Shown one piece after another: positions 25,923 to 38,132 of a stretch of DNA of 64,000 nucleotides. The translations under genes and the position numbers were made by a program. The stretch's first letter is position 1. Each line of letters opens with the position of its first letter. The DNA lies in the NCBI RefSeq assembly GCF_001654835.1, contig NZ_LXEP01000008.1:149005-213004 (forward strand). The letters are read 5' to 3'. Origin of the DNA: Buttiauxella gaviniae ATCC 51604. Its GTDB lineage: Bacteria; Pseudomonadota; Gammaproteobacteria; Enterobacterales; Enterobacteriaceae. The notes beneath the pieces were generated by a model. That model was not told the DNA's origin. It saw only the letters and a list, made by a program, of their open reading frames with translations, and did no database searches.

Positions 25923-27260
25923 CTACTCTTTAAAGTCATTGGCATCGAGTTCATGCCTTGAGAGTAATTTGTAGAATTCAGTACGGTTACGCCCCGCTAC
26001 GCGCGCGGCCTGGGTAACATTACCTTTGGTCATTTGCAGCAATTTTCGCAGATAGTTCAGCTCGAACTGGTTACGTGCTTCAACGAAAGTAGGCAGCGCA
26101 GTATTCTCACCTTCCAGAGCCTGCTGAACCAGCGCCTCGCTGATAACGGGAGCGGATGTCAAAGCTACGCACTGTTCAATCACGTTAACCAACTGGCGCA
26201 CGTTGCCAGGCCAACTTGCCGCCATCAGGCGCTTCATGGCGTCGGTCGAAAAACTGCGCACAAACGGCTTATGGCGATCGGCAGACTGGCGCAATAAATG
26301 ATTTGCCAGTAAAGGCACATCTTCCGCGCGTTCTTGCAGCGCCGGGATCTTCAGGCTCACCACATTGAGACGGTAGAACAAATCTTCACGGAACTCACCG
26401 CGCTCCATCGCTTTGGGTAAATCACGGTGGGTGGCAGAGAGAATACGCACATCAATATCGAGATCACGGTTGCTGCCTAGCGGACGCACTTTGCGCTCCT
26501 GCAACACGCGCAGTAATTTGACCTGCAAGGGAATCGGCATATCACCAATTTCATCAAGGAATAACGTTCCGCCTTCTGCGGCCTGGAACAGCCCTTCTCT
26601 GCTGCTGACTGCACCGGTAAAGGCACCACGCGAATGGCCAAACAGTTCAGATTCCAGCAACTGTTCTGGTAATGCTCCACAGTTAATAGCGATAAATGCC
26701 TTCTTGCTGCGCGGACTGGCGTTGTGAATGGCCTGCGCAAGGATCTCTTTGCCGGTTCCGCTTTGCCCGTTAATCAGCACGCTGACATCCGACTGGGCCA
26801 CCATGCGCGCCTGATCCAACAAGCGCAGCATCGTCGGGCTGCGTGTAACAATAGTGTCGCGCCACATATCATCACCGGCAGTGACTGTATGCTCGAGAGC
26901 ATCGTCAATCGCCTTGTAGAGCGCATCTTTATCAACCGGTTTCGTCAAGAAACTAAACACGCCCTGCTGTGTTGCAGCCACGGCATCAGGAATAGAACCG
27001 TGAGCGGTAAGAATGATAACCGGCATTCCCGGTTGTGCTTTCTGGATTTCGGCAAATAGCGCCATGCCATCCATCTCATCCATCCGCAGGTCGCTAATCA
27101 CTAAGTCGATTTTTTCTCGCCCCAGGAGACGCAACCCTTCAGCACCACTTTCCGCAGTGGAAACGGTATAACCTTCACTGGTCAGGCGCATACCGAGAAG
27201 TTTAAGCAGGCCCGGATCGTCATCAACCAGCAGTAATCTGGCGGGTTTACGTTGCGTCAT
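25923..27260 (-). CDS. glrR: sigma54-dependent response regulator GlrR
   Basis: Phosphorylated by GlrK, it activates glmY (and rpoE in E. coli). The 445 residues hold a receiver domain (about 5-120) with phospho-Asp57 in VISDLRMDEMDG, an AAA+ domain (about 135-370) with Walker A GQSGTGKE at 165-172 and the sigma54-contact loop GAFTGA at 212-217, and a C-terminal HTH (GNVTQAARVAGRNRTEFYKLL). Three matching sites lie upstream of glmY in this window. Its ATG overlaps the qseG stop as ATGA. Confidence 0.97.
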   Translation of the reverse strand: MTQRKPARLLLVDDDPGLLKLLGMRLTSEGYTVSTAESGAEGLRLLGREKIDLVISDLRMDEMDGMALFAEIQKAQPGMPVIILTAHGSIPDAVAATQQGVFSFLTKPVDKDALYKAIDDALEHTVTAGDDMWRDTIVTRSPTMLRLLDQARMVAQSDVSVLINGQSGTGKEILAQAIHNASPRSKKAFIAINCGALPEQLLESELFGHSRGAFTGAVSSREGLFQAAEGGTLFLDEIGDMPIPLQVKLLRVLQERKVRPLGSNRDLDIDVRILSATHRDLPKAMERGEFREDLFYRLNVVSLKIPALQERAEDVPLLANHLLRQSADRHKPFVRSFSTDAMKRLMAASWPGNVRQLVNVIEQCVALTSAPVISEALVQQALEGENTALPTFVEARNQFELNYLRKLLQMTKGNVTQAARVAGRNRTEFYKLLSRHELDANDFKE

Positions 27261-27976
27261 GGTTTCGCCTCCTGCGCGGGTTTGGTATTGTCCGGCAATT
27301 CGGCACCGGCAGGTTTGCGGCTGGAAAGCTGGCGTTCGATGTCCGTCAGGTTTTCTAGTTTGCGAGTCGTCAGGCTTAGCTGGCCTCTGAGGCGTTGCTG
27401 TTGTTCACGCAACGTATCCAGCTCGTTGTCTGACGACTGTTGTAATTTGCTGTAGCGGGTACGTTCATCTGACAGCGCCAGTAACGACGCTTGCCCATCA
27501 CGCCACACCTGGAATAACGAGCGCACCTGTGAAGGCACTTCTGTCGTCATCGCATCCAGCTTAACCATGTAACGGCGGCGCTCGGTTGGGCTAATTTTGG
27601 CATTCGCCAACAAAATCCCTCTTTTGAACGTGTCGGGCCAACTATCAGATGGCCAGCGGCGTGCTTCAGCTCGCGCCTGAATCGGCGCTAAACGTTCTGC
27701 GCAGTCCATCGCCCGAAGCCAATACAGAGGGTTACTCATTGAGTCGTGGCTCTGATTTTGCCAGATATCCTCACAATCCGTAGACAAGTAATCGGCCAGT
27801 TGCTGTTCCGGCTCTTCTGCTAGTTGTGGGTGTTTAACATCTTTCGGCACAGTACTCTGAACACAACTCGCCAGTAGTAATGGCACAAGTAATGCGGACA
27901 GCGGGCGAATTGAAACTGGGCTGCGTAGGCATGGGATTAAGCCGTTACGCAACACGTGAAAAATAGTCGCTTTCAT
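27257..27976 (-). CDS. qseG: outer-membrane lipoprotein QseG
   Basis: A 239-residue lipoprotein (E. coli 237) that binds and stimulates the kinase GlrK. The signal is long, ending in the lipobox LASC (Cys38). The C-terminal half is a coiled coil (SKLQQSSDNELDTLREQQQRLRGQL). Middle gene of the glrK-qseG-glrR operon, three bases after glrK and overlapping glrR. Confidence 0.94.
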   Translation of the reverse strand: MKATIFHVLRNGLIPCLRSPVSIRPLSALLVPLLLASCVQSTVPKDVKHPQLAEEPEQQLADYLSTDCEDIWQNQSHDSMSNPLYWLRAMDCAERLAPIQARAEARRWPSDSWPDTFKRGILLANAKISPTERRRYMVKLDAMTTEVPSQVRSLFQVWRDGQASLLALSDERTRYSKLQQSSDNELDTLREQQQRLRGQLSLTTRKLENLTDIERQLSSRKPAGAELPDNTKPAQEAKP

Positions 27977-27979
27977 TTT

Positions 27980-29407
27980 TTATTTGTTCTCGGGAAAGAC
28001 AGGTAACTCGATTCGGAAGCAGACATCTGCCGTTTCATCATCAATCAGGTGCAATTCGCCATGCATACGACGGATACAATCCTGGGCGATACTCAATCCC
28101 AGGCCGCTACCTTTAACTGCACCTTTACGCTGATGGCTTCCCTGATAAAAAGGTTCAAAGATCATCTCTCGCTCCGCGGACGGAATGGGGTCGCCTGTGT
28201 TACAGACATCAATAAAGAGCAAGTGACCCACCTGCGAGCTTCGTAGATAAATGGTACCGGATTCAGACCCATAGTGCACCGCATTGGAATAGAGATTATC
28301 CAGCACGCTCATTAACAACATCGGCTCAGCCAGGCAAGCAACCGGGCTAATATCACACTCGGTACGCATCATTTTAGCCCGCGCAGGCAAACTGTGAGCG
28401 GCGATAATGACATCCACCAGCGGTGCCAATTCAACTTTACCCATCTCGAGTGGGACATCGGCCAGTTTACGGTTGTAATCCAGTAACTGCTCAATCAATT
28501 TTTGTAAGTGGCGGCTACTATTATCAAGAATTTCCACCACCTCTTTTTGATCGTTGGTCAGCGGCCCAACAACCTGATCGGCAAGCAATTCGGTACCTTC
28601 ACGCATACTGGCTAGCGGTGTTTTTAATTCATGGGAAATATGGCGCAAAAATTCGTGGCGCTGGGATTCAAGCCAGGAAAGACGCTCACTGAGCCAGACA
28701 ATTCGCTGCCCAACAGAACGTAGTTCACTCGGCCCTTTAAACAACACCGAATTACCTAATGAACGCCCTTCACCGAGTAAATTAATCATCTTCTCGATAC
28801 CTTTAACCGGGCCGATAATCATGCGCGTAAAGATAATGACCAATGCAAAGCTCAGCAGGAATAACACCAGCGCCTGCCAGCCAAAAAACTGTCCGCGCTC
28901 GGCAATCTCTTGTTGAAGTTGCTGTCCACGGGAAAACACCACCGCGCGCGTCGCTTGTACCATTTCAGCATTTTTGGCCGCGAAGTTTTCAAGGTGTGCA
29001 GCAGCAGCGGTATCTGGGCCGCTATTTTTGCATTGTATATTGGCAAGGTCTGTTAACGACTGGCTGAGGTCTTTATAAAGATGGTTATCAGGCAAAACTC
29101 CGGCATGCGCTTCAAGCATTTGCGTGTAACGCTTACGCTGCCCCTGGTAGACAGTCTCAAGCGTTGCATCATCCAGCACACAATATTGGCGATAACTACG
29201 TTCCATTTCCAGAGCAACATTTGTCATAGCTTCACTGCGGCGAGCATCCACCAGCGTGGTGCGATTTGTTAACGCAGCCTGGTCGCTGAGCGCATTAAGG
29301 CTTTGCCACGCTTGCCATGCCAGAACCAACAGCGGAACCAGCACCAGCAAAAAGGCCATCATGACGAGCTGACGTAAGGATCGCGGGAAAAAATGCCACT
29401 GGTTCAA
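27980..29407 (-). CDS. glrK: two-component sensor kinase GlrK (QseE)
   Basis: A 475-residue inner-membrane kinase, same length as in E. coli. TM1 is about residues 11-31, a periplasmic helical sensor about 32-175, TM2 about 176-196, then HAMP, HisKA with phospho-His259 in HISHELKTPLASM, and an HATPase domain with SGLGLSIAQDCIRRM near the end. The start codon is TTG, as needed to match the family N-terminus. It phosphorylates GlrR. Confidence 0.95.
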   Translation of the reverse strand: MNQWHFFPRSLRQLVMMAFLLVLVPLLVLAWQAWQSLNALSDQAALTNRTTLVDARRSEAMTNVALEMERSYRQYCVLDDATLETVYQGQRKRYTQMLEAHAGVLPDNHLYKDLSQSLTDLANIQCKNSGPDTAAAAHLENFAAKNAEMVQATRAVVFSRGQQLQQEIAERGQFFGWQALVLFLLSFALVIIFTRMIIGPVKGIEKMINLLGEGRSLGNSVLFKGPSELRSVGQRIVWLSERLSWLESQRHEFLRHISHELKTPLASMREGTELLADQVVGPLTNDQKEVVEILDNSSRHLQKLIEQLLDYNRKLADVPLEMGKVELAPLVDVIIAAHSLPARAKMMRTECDISPVACLAEPMLLMSVLDNLYSNAVHYGSESGTIYLRSSQVGHLLFIDVCNTGDPIPSAEREMIFEPFYQGSHQRKGAVKGSGLGLSIAQDCIRRMHGELHLIDDETADVCFRIELPVFPENK

Positions 29408-29483
29408 TAGACTTATCTCATTGGGATTCTGGATAATTTGATGCTAGCGGGGATTGGCGGGAGTTTAAAGTCTTGAACGCAGA

Positions 29484-29684
29484 AACAACAAAGGCAGAGA
29501 ATAATCTCTGCCTTTGTTTTGGAATCAGGCGGTGCCTTACTCAACGTTTCGCCCGGAGCATGATAAAGCAGTACAAGACTGGCAATAATCAAAAGTCGGA
29601 CGGCAGGCACCTTGAGTGCATCATTCTATGGTTTATGTAGCACAACCCTTGCGGGGGCAGACATAAGGAGGTGAATGAGCCACT
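29484..29684 (-). ncRNA. glmY: small RNA GlmY
   Basis: About 200 bases on the minus strand between glrK and purL, the E. coli location. The 5' end AGTGGCTCATTCACC (from 29684) matches my memory of E. coli GlmY. It continues with stem-loops (CTGCCCCCGCAAGGG; GGTGCCTGCCGTCC) and ends in a terminator, ACAAAGGCAGAGA paired with TCTCTGCCTTTGT. GlmY titrates RapZ, sparing GlmZ and thereby raising glmS translation and glucosamine-6-phosphate supply. The exact 3' end is approximate. Confidence 0.9.
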
Positions 29685-29695
29685 GCGCAGTATTA

Positions 29696-29711
29696 TGCAT
29701 TATATGTGCCA
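29696..29711 (-). promoter_or_regulatory. sigma54 promoter of glmY with overlapping sigma70 -10
   Basis: On the minus strand TGGCAC (29706-29711), five bases, then ATGCA (29696-29700) match the -24/-12 consensus TGGCAC-N5-TTGCA at all but one base. The -12 GC lies about 13 bases before the predicted +1 at 29684. A TATAAT lies within the same stretch, the overlapping sigma70/sigma54 arrangement known for enterobacterial glmY. Confidence 0.85.
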
Positions 29712-29800
29712 CAGTTGCTACAAGTTATATATACCAATGTTTCTATTATGTTTATTTGCTATAACACACATGAATGATGCAGGCTATTTTTTGCACACAC

Positions 29801-29818
29801 TGTCGCTATTCAGCAACA
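29801..29818. promoter_or_regulatory. GlrR site 1 (one mismatch)
   Basis: TGTC-N10-AACA, one base off the GlrR pattern TGTC-N10-GACA, about 117-134 bases upstream of the glmY start. Confidence 0.55.
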
Positions 29819-29848
29819 CCATAAGAACCCCATCTCACACACCTTTAA

Positions 29849-29861
29849 AATCAACAAGTTA
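29849..29861 (+). promoter_or_regulatory. IHF site in the glmY control region
   Basis: AATCAACAAGTTA is a perfect fit to WATCAANNNNTTR. It lies between the GlrR sites and could bend the DNA so that GlrR reaches the sigma54 polymerase, as described for glmY of some enterobacteria. Confidence 0.65.
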
Positions 29862-29863
29862 AA

Positions 29864-29881
29864 CGTCTCCATTTGGAGACA
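29864..29881. promoter_or_regulatory. GlrR site 2 (one mismatch)
   Basis: CGTC-N10-GACA, one base off TGTC-N10-GACA, and centred on the palindrome GTCTCCATTTGGAGAC (29865-29880). Confidence 0.6.
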
Positions 29882-29895
29882 GTAAAAATAGTGAA

Positions 29896-29913
29896 TGTCG
29901 GGTTTTAGTGACA
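29896..29913. promoter_or_regulatory. GlrR site 3 (perfect)
   Basis: TGTCGGGTTTTAGTGACA is an exact TGTC-N10-GACA. It lies about 215-230 bases upstream of glmY and its last base touches the T tract of the purL terminator. Confidence 0.75.
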
Positions 29914-29938
29914 AAAAAATCCCTGCCGTAGCAGGGAT
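29913..29938 (-). terminator. purL terminator
   Basis: On the minus strand ATCCCTGC and GCAGGGAT form an 8-bp stem with a four-base loop (29919-29938), followed by seven T. It begins 11 bases after the purL stop. Confidence 0.9.
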
Positions 29939-29949
29939 TCTATTAGAGC

Positions 29950-32900
29950 TTAACCAAGTTGCTTACGCGCATTGCGGAAAATACGCATCCACGGGCTATC
30001 TTCGCCCCACTCGGCTGGGTGCCAGGAGTTGCTAACAGTACGGAACACACGCTCCGGGTGCGGCATCATAATCGTGACGCGCCCGCTTTCGTTGGTGACC
30101 GCAGTAATACCATTTGGCGAACCATTCGGGTTTGCCGGGTAGTTCTGCGTGACCTTGCCGAAGTTGTCGATAAAGCGCAGCGCCACCAGGCCTTTGCTTT
30201 CAAGCGCCGCAAGATGTGCCGCATCGCGCACTTCCACATGCCCTTCGCCGTGAGAAACCGCGATTGGCATATGCGAACCGACCATGCCTTGCAGCAGCAG
30301 CGACGGGCTTGAAGTCACTTCAACCAGGCTGAAGCGCGCTTCAAAGCGGTCTGAATGGTTACGCACAAAGCGTGGCCACAGGTCGCTGCCCGGAATCAGT
30401 TCACGCAAGTTCGACATCATCTGGCAACCGTTACACACGCCCAGAGCCAGGGTTTGCGGACGGTGGAAGAAGGTTTCGAACTCGTCACGGACACGTGAGT
30501 TAAAGAGAATGGACTTCGCCCAGCCTTCACCTGCACCCAACACGTCACCATAAGAGAAGCCGCCACACGCCACCAGCGCCTGGAAATCGTCCAGACCACG
30601 GCGACCCGCCAGCAAATCACTCATATGCACGTCGATGGCATCAAAGCCCGCACGGTGGAAGGCTGCCGCCATTTCAACGTGAGAGTTAACACCCTGCTCG
30701 CGCAGTACAGCAACTTTTGGACGTGCACCTTTAGCGATAAACGGTGCCGCGATATCTTCTTTGATGTCGAAGCTGAGCTTAACGTTCAGGCCAGGATCGT
30801 TGTCATTGGCTTTCGCTTCATGCTCTTGATCGGCACATTCTGGGTTATCACGCAGGCGCTGCATCTGCCATGTGGTTTCTGCCCACCACATACGAAGCGT
30901 GGTGCGGCTTTCGCTAAACACCGCGTGCTTATCAGCGGTCAGCGTGAAACGGTCACCCACAACAGCTTTACCGAGGAAATGAACGCAATCTGCCAGGCCG
31001 TGGTCTGCCAGTGTTTTCTCAACCGCTACGCGATCTGCCGCTTTAACCTGGATTACTGCACCTAACTCTTCATTAAAGAGGGCCGCCAGATGGTCGCTAC
31101 CCATTGTGGCGATATCCGCTTCCACGCCACAGTGACCAGCAAATGCCATCTCTGCCAGCGTCACTAGCAGGCCGCCGTCAGAACGGTCGTGGTAAGCCAG
31201 CAGTTTCTGCTCAACCACCAGCGCCTGAATCGCGTTAAAGAAGCCTTTAAGCTGCTCAGCGCTGCGAACGTCAGCAGGTTTGTCGCCCAGTTGGCGGTAT
31301 ACCTGAGACAGCGCAGTGGCACCCAGCGCGTTGTGGCCAACGCCTAAATCGATAAGCAACAAGGCGTTGTCTTCAGTTTGCAACTGTGGCGTAACAGTAC
31401 GGCGAACATCTTCAACACGGGCAAATGCGGTGATAACCAGCGACAGCGGAGAGGTCATCTCGCGTTGCTCGGTGCCCTCCTGCCAGCGGGTTTTCATCGA
31501 CATAGAATCTTTGCCGACCGGAATGGTCAGGCCAAGCGTTGGGCAAAGCTCTTCACCCACCGCTTTTACCGCTTCATAAAGACCAGCGTCTTCACCCGGG
31601 TGACCCGCAGCAGACATCCAGTTAGCAGAAAGTTTAATACGATTTAACGCGCCGATTTGCGTAGCTGCAATGTTAGTCAGTGCTTCACCCACAGCCAGGC
31701 GGCCCGATGCTGCGAAATCGAGCAGCGCAACAGGTGCGCGTTCGCCCAGAGACATCGCTTCGCCGTAGTAGCTATCGAGGCTTGCCGTGGTGACCGCACA
31801 GTTGGCAACCGGGATCTGCCACGGGCCAACCATCTGGTCGCGAGCAACCATGCCGGTCACCGAACGGTCACCGATAGTCACGAGGAAAGTTTTTTCTGCA
31901 ACCGTTGGCAAATGCAGCACACGGTTTACCGCATCAGCAATCGTGATATGGCGGCAATCCAGCGCATCGCCCTTCGCTTTCAGGGTTTCAACGTTACGTT
32001 CCATTTTCGGCGTTTTGCCGAGCAGCACGTCCAGCGGCATATCAATCGGCTGGTTGTCGAAATGGTTGTCGTTAAGCGTCAGGTGTTTTTCTTCGGTGGC
32101 TTCGCCGATAACGGCATATGGCGCACGTTCACGGCGGCACAGCTCGTCAAACAGCGGCAACTGGTCTGGAGCAACCGCCAGAACATAACGCTCCTGGGAT
32201 TCGTTACACCACACTTCCAGCGGGCTCATACCCGGCTCGTCGTTCAGAATATCACGCAGTTCGAAACGGCCACCGCGCCCACCGTCGCTCACCAGTTCAG
32301 GCATTGCGTTGGAAAGACCACCCGCGCCCACATCGTGGATAAACAGAATTGGGTTGGCATCACCCAACTCCCAACAGCGGTCGATAACTTCCTGGCAGCG
32401 GCGTTCCATTTCTGGGTTGTCACGCTGTACGGATGCAAAATCCAGATCCGCATCGGACTGACCGGATGCCATAGAGGATGCAGCGCCGCCACCCAGACCA
32501 ATGTTCATTGATGGGCCACCGAGCACGATAAGTTTCGCGCCTACGGTAATTACGCCTTTCTGAACGTGGTCAGCACGAATGTTTCCGATACCACCCGCCA
32601 GCATGATTGGCTTGTGGTAACCGCGTAATTCTTCGCCGTTATGGCTGTTTACTTTCTCTTCGTAAGTACGGAAGTAGCCAGTCAGAGCCGGGCGACCGAA
32701 TTCGTTGTTAAACGCCGCACCACCCAGAGGGCCGTCAGTCATGATGTCCAGCGCGGTAACAATACGGTCCGGCTTGCCAAAATCTTCTTCCCACGGCTGT
32801 TCAAAACCAGGGATACGCAAGTTTGAAACGGAGAAACCAACCAGGCCCGCTTTCGGTTTAGCACCACGGCCCGTCGCACCTTCATCACGGATTTCGCCAC

Positions 32901-33837
32901 CGGAACCGGTCGCAGCACCCGGCCATGGGGAAATGGCTGTTGGGTGGTTGTGGGTTTCAACTTTCATCAGGATGTGCGCATCTTCCTGGTGATAGTCGTA
33001 ACGGCCCGCTTCGTGGTCGGCAAAGAAGCGCCCTACCTGTGAGCCTTCCATCACTGCGGCGTTATCTTTATAGGCAGATAACACGTAGTCAGGCGTTTTC
33101 TCGAAGGTGTTTTTAATCATTTTGAACAGCGATTTAGGCTGCTCTACGCCGTCGATAATCCAGTCGGCGTTGAAAATTTTGTGGCGGCAATGTTCGGAGT
33201 TAGCCTGCGCGAACATATACAGCTCGATGTCGTTCGGGTTGCGCCCCAGTTTGGTGAACGCATCCTGCAAGTAGTCGATTTCATCTTCTGCTAAAGCCAG
33301 CCCTAAACGGATGTTGGCTTCAACCAGTGCTTCGCGACCTTGTGTGAGCAGGTCAACACTTTGCACCGGCGCAGGCGTGTGATGAGAGAACAACTGCTGT
33401 GCATCATCAAGAGAACCAAATACGCTTTCCATCATGCGGTCATGCAGCAATGTGGCAACGTCCTGGCGCTGTGCGTCGGTCAGTTGGCTTGCAGTGACGT
33501 AATATGCCACGCCACGTTCCAGGCGCTTAACTTTCGCCAGGTCGCAATTATGGGCAATATCAGTCGCTTTAGAGGACCAGGGTGAGATGGTACCAGGACG
33601 CGGCGTTACCAGAATCAGGTGGCCTGTCGGGGCGTGGTCGGCAAGGGTTGGACCATATTTCAACAACCGTTGCAGACGGGCGTGCTCATCAGAGTCGAGC
33701 TGCGCGTCGAGATCGGCAAAGTGAACATACTCGGCATAAATGTCGCTGACCGGAAGGTTGGCGTCATTAAAGCGGGCCAGTAATTTGTTAATACGAAATG
33801 CCGATAAAGCGGGCGAACCACGCAGAATTTCCATCAT
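29950..33837 (-). CDS. purL: phosphoribosylformylglycinamidine synthase
   Basis: Fourth step of purine synthesis: FGAR + glutamine + ATP to FGAM. The 1295 residues equal E. coli PurL: an N-terminal PurS-like part, two AIRS-like halves ([48 protein letters not shown]) and a C-terminal glutaminase with nucleophile Cys in [12 protein letters not shown] and His in [10 protein letters not shown]. The start at 33837 ([14 protein letters not shown]) is that of E. coli; the frame is open to 33966, but that stretch holds the promoter and PurR box. Confidence 0.98.
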   Translation of the reverse strand: MMEILRGSPALSAFRINKLLARFNDANLPVSDIYAEYVHFADLDAQLDSDEHARLQRLLKYGPTLADHAPTGHLILVTPRPGTISPWSSKATDIAHNCDLAKVKRLERGVAYYVTASQLTDAQRQDVATLLHDRMMESVFGSLDDAQQLFSHHTPAPVQSVDLLTQGREALVEANIRLGLALAEDEIDYLQDAFTKLGRNPNDIELYMFAQANSEHCRHKIFNADWIIDGVEQPKSLFKMIKNTFEKTPDYVLSAYKDNAAVMEGSQVGRFFADHEAGRYDYHQEDAHILMKVETHNHPTAISPWPGAATGSGGEIRDEGATGRGAKPKAGLVGFSVSNLRIPGFEQPWEEDFGKPDRIVTALDIMTDGPLGGAAFNNEFGRPALTGYFRTYEEKVNSHNGEELRGYHKPIMLAGGIGNIRADHVQKGVITVGAKLIVLGGPSMNIGLGGGAASSMASGQSDADLDFASVQRDNPEMERRCQEVIDRCWELGDANPILFIHDVGAGGLSNAMPELVSDGGRGGRFELRDILNDEPGMSPLEVWCNESQERYVLAVAPDQLPLFDELCRRERAPYAVIGEATEEKHLTLNDNHFDNQPIDMPLDVLLGKTPKMERNVETLKAKGDALDCRHITIADAVNRVLHLPTVAEKTFLVTIGDRSVTGMVARDQMVGPWQIPVANCAVTTASLDSYYGEAMSLGERAPVALLDFAASGRLAVGEALTNIAATQIGALNRIKLSANWMSAAGHPGEDAGLYEAVKAVGEELCPTLGLTIPVGKDSMSMKTRWQEGTEQREMTSPLSLVITAFARVEDVRRTVTPQLQTEDNALLLIDLGVGHNALGATALSQVYRQLGDKPADVRSAEQLKGFFNAIQALVVEQKLLAYHDRSDGGLLVTLAEMAFAGHCGVEADIATMGSDHLAALFNEELGAVIQVKAADRVAVEKTLADHGLADCVHFLGKAVVGDRFTLTADKHAVFSESRTTLRMWWAETTWQMQRLRDNPECADQEHEAKANDNDPGLNVKLSFDIKEDIAAPFIAKGARPKVAVLREQGVNSHVEMAAAFHRAGFDAIDVHMSDLLAGRRGLDDFQALVACGGFSYGDVLGAGEGWAKSILFNSRVRDEFETFFHRPQTLALGVCNGCQMMSNLRELIPGSDLWPRFVRNHSDRFEARFSLVEVTSSPSLLLQGMVGSHMPIAVSHGEGHVEVRDAAHLAALESKGLVALRFIDNFGKVTQNYPANPNGSPNGITAVTNESGRVTIMMPHPERVFRTVSNSWHPAEWGEDSPWMRIFRNARKQLG

Positions 33838-33903
33838 CAAAGATCTCTCGTCTTCGAAACGCCAGGGGGACGCTTCAGTGGGCGCAAGGGGAAAACGGGC
33901 GCC

Positions 33904-33942
33904 ATTATAGATAATCCATCGCCGTGACGAAACCGTTTGCGT
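33904..33942 (-). promoter_or_regulatory. purL promoter with PurR operator
   Basis: On the minus strand a consensus TATAAT (33904-33909) lies about 65 bases before the ATG. The PurR box at 33927-33942 reads ACGCAAACGGTTTCGT and fits all 12 fixed positions of ANGCAANCGNTTNCNT. It covers the -35 area, so PurR with hypoxanthine or guanine would block transcription. Confidence 0.88.
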
Positions 33943-34107
33943 ATAAATAAGTGGATTACTTTTCATTGCTTAAAATTCAGCCAGAAATGTTGAATAAGTT
34001 GCGCGGTGGCGTTTTGTTAAGCAAAATGCGCCACACCTTTTTGTATAACCTCAACTTTTGAAGCCTGTTGTTAGCGAAGACTCGACGCACCGCAGAAGAT
34101 TAACTAT

Positions 34108-36082
<1,975 letters not shown>

Positions 36083-36110
36083 TTATACACAGTCGTTATG
36101 CCAGACGGAA

Positions 36111-36749
36111 TTATTCGAGCTGCTGTAACTGACCCTGTGGCGTAACCCGCCAGCGGTGCTGACAAAAATAGAGCAGAGGGTTGTCCTGATTGCTGTCGCT
36201 GTAACCACTGTAGAGTTGCAAAGGTGTGCCGATTTGCTGTTCCAGCTGTGAGACTTTTTCATGCCCAAGGCAGCGTAATGTGAGCACCCACCCACCGTGG
36301 GAACGCTTGATTTGGCTGGCAATCAGCTTCACTTTCGGTAACCACGGCGTATCGAAATAAACCTGCTGAACAAGCGGTTGCGGTGAGCCAGTAATCAGCC
36401 AGACATCAGCATCTGAACTTGTCAGATAATCGGTAAGGCGCTGCTGCACAACCGGAAAAGCTGTAACTTGCCCACGGAACCAGGTGACGAAGTTTGCTTC
36501 CAGCTCTTTGAGGCGCTTTTCACTGTGGCCGAAAGTCGCGCCCCACAGCAACAGGCTCATCGGCCAGCGGGCGGCACGCCCTTTAATCAGCAACGTGCCC
36601 CCGATCACCGGCAAAAGCGGGATGACAAGTAACAGATTGAGTGGTTGATGGCGCAGCAGGTAGCGCAAGAAGCTGCCAAACATATCCTGCTGATGCAGCG
36701 TGCCATCTAAATCGAAAAATACTACCCGACGCTCACTCTGAGTTGTCAA
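36111..36749 (-). CDS. pgpC: phosphatidylglycerophosphatase C
   Basis: A HAD-superfamily phosphatase that makes phosphatidylglycerol from its phosphate at the inner membrane. The 212 residues have the nucleophile motif FFDLDGTLH (Asp13, Asp15), a hydrophobic membrane segment (about 36-55) and a late SGYSDSNQDNPLL acidic motif. The start is TTG at 36749 after GGAG. It lies three bases after murP, so it is probably co-transcribed with murQP. Confidence 0.94.
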   Translation of the reverse strand: MTTQSERRVVFFDLDGTLHQQDMFGSFLRYLLRHQPLNLLLVIPLLPVIGGTLLIKGRAARWPMSLLLWGATFGHSEKRLKELEANFVTWFRGQVTAFPVVQQRLTDYLTSSDADVWLITGSPQPLVQQVYFDTPWLPKVKLIASQIKRSHGGWVLTLRCLGHEKVSQLEQQIGTPLQLYSGYSDSNQDNPLLYFCQHRWRVTPQGQLQQLE

Positions 36750-36752
36750 ACG

Positions 36753-38120
36753 TTACTCCTCTGGATCGTTAAAGCCCATAAACCATGTAAATAAGAACCC
36801 TGCGATAACCGCTATCAGAAAGCCTAACAGATAGAGCATCACTTTTCCGGTAACAATGGTTAATGCCAGCGGCAAACCTGAAATGCCAAATGTAATAACC
36901 GTCGCCACTTTCCAGTAACTGATCAGCGCCCCGCCAACCGCACCACCCAAACACGCGCCGATAAACGGCTTGCCCAGCGGTAAAGTCACACCAAAAATGA
37001 GCGGTTCGCCAATACCCAGCAGCCCGACCGGCAACGCCCCTTTGATAAGTTTTTTCAGGCGCTGATTGCGCGTTTTCATGAAGACCGCGATAGCTGCACC
37101 CACTTGCCCGACTCCTGCCATGGCCAGAATGGGCAGCAATGCGTTCTGGCCATGAGTCTGGATTAGCTCGACATGAATGGGCACCAACCCCTGATGCAAA
37201 CCGGAAAGCACCAACGGCAAGAATGCACCGGAAAGCACTGCACCAACCACCAGGCCACGTTTGTCGATTGCCATTGTTGCGCCGTGAGCAATCGCGTCAG
37301 AAATCAGGCCACCTAACGGCTGCAAAGCAACAATCGCAATCGATGCAGTAATGAGCGTCGTCAGAAGCGGATTGAGGATCAGCTCAATCGAACCAGGCAA
37401 CAACTTGCGTAAACGTTTTTCAATCCAGCACATCAACGCCACCACCAGCAACACGGCGATAACGCCGCCACGACCTGGCTGGAGGTTTTCACCAAACAGG
37501 TGGATTTGCGCGAGTTGCGGGCTGGAAAGTATCCCCGCCATCACGCCACCCATCGCCATCGAACCACCGAATACTTTGGCGGCATTGACGCCGACCAGAA
37601 TATTCATAATAGCAAACACCGCACTACCAAAGATGGCGAGTAAGCCGAGAATGTTCGGGTACTGGGTTGCAAGGTCACCCACAATATCCGGGCGTTTGAG
37701 GATATTAATAATCCCGGTAATCAGCCCGGAAGCAATAAAAGCCGGAATCAATGGAATAAAGACGTTTGCCAGTTTACGCAGCGCTTCGCTCATCGGCGCC
37801 TGGTAACGCGCTTTGGCCTGAGCCTTATTCTGCGCAATATCATCTTCACTTGAGGTAGTCTGGCCATTGCTTTGCAGCAGCTCGCGCATGGCATCCACCA
37901 CTTGTGCGGCACGCCCTGGCCCGACAATCAGTTGATGCTGCGCACCCTGCTTCACATAGCCGCTGACACCTGGCAGTTTTTTCAGACCAGCAATATCCAG
38001 CAGTCCATCGTCATTCACTTCTACCCGCACGCGGGTCATGCAGTTTTCGAGACGGGCGATGTTTGCCTGCCCACCGATGCCAAGCAAAATCTCACTGGCC
38101 AGAGCCGCTGTCTTATCCAT
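36753..38120 (-). CDS. murP: PTS EIIBC component, MurNAc-type (MurP-like)
   Basis: A 455-residue permease that would import MurNAc (or a related sugar) and release it as the 6-phosphate, with EIIA supplied by Crr. EIIB is N-terminal (about 1-85) with the phosphorylated Cys27 in ENCMTRVRV; EIIC (about 105-450) has about ten hydrophobic segments and a GLLGIGEPLIFGVTLPLGKPF signature. It is clearly diverged from E. coli MurP (474 residues) but has the same architecture. MurNAc specificity is inferred from the adjacent murQ, 12 bases upstream. Confidence 0.85.
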   Translation of the reverse strand: MDKTAALASEILLGIGGQANIARLENCMTRVRVEVNDDGLLDIAGLKKLPGVSGYVKQGAQHQLIVGPGRAAQVVDAMRELLQSNGQTTSSEDDIAQNKAQAKARYQAPMSEALRKLANVFIPLIPAFIASGLITGIINILKRPDIVGDLATQYPNILGLLAIFGSAVFAIMNILVGVNAAKVFGGSMAMGGVMAGILSSPQLAQIHLFGENLQPGRGGVIAVLLVVALMCWIEKRLRKLLPGSIELILNPLLTTLITASIAIVALQPLGGLISDAIAHGATMAIDKRGLVVGAVLSGAFLPLVLSGLHQGLVPIHVELIQTHGQNALLPILAMAGVGQVGAAIAVFMKTRNQRLKKLIKGALPVGLLGIGEPLIFGVTLPLGKPFIGACLGGAVGGALISYWKVATVITFGISGLPLALTIVTGKVMLYLLGFLIAVIAGFLFTWFMGFNDPEE

Positions 38121-38132
38121 GATTCAGTACCT

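Noticed and set aside
33838..33966. 43-codon N-terminal extension of purL
   Set aside because: It contains the TATAAT and the perfect PurR box, and the protein without it has exactly the E. coli length.
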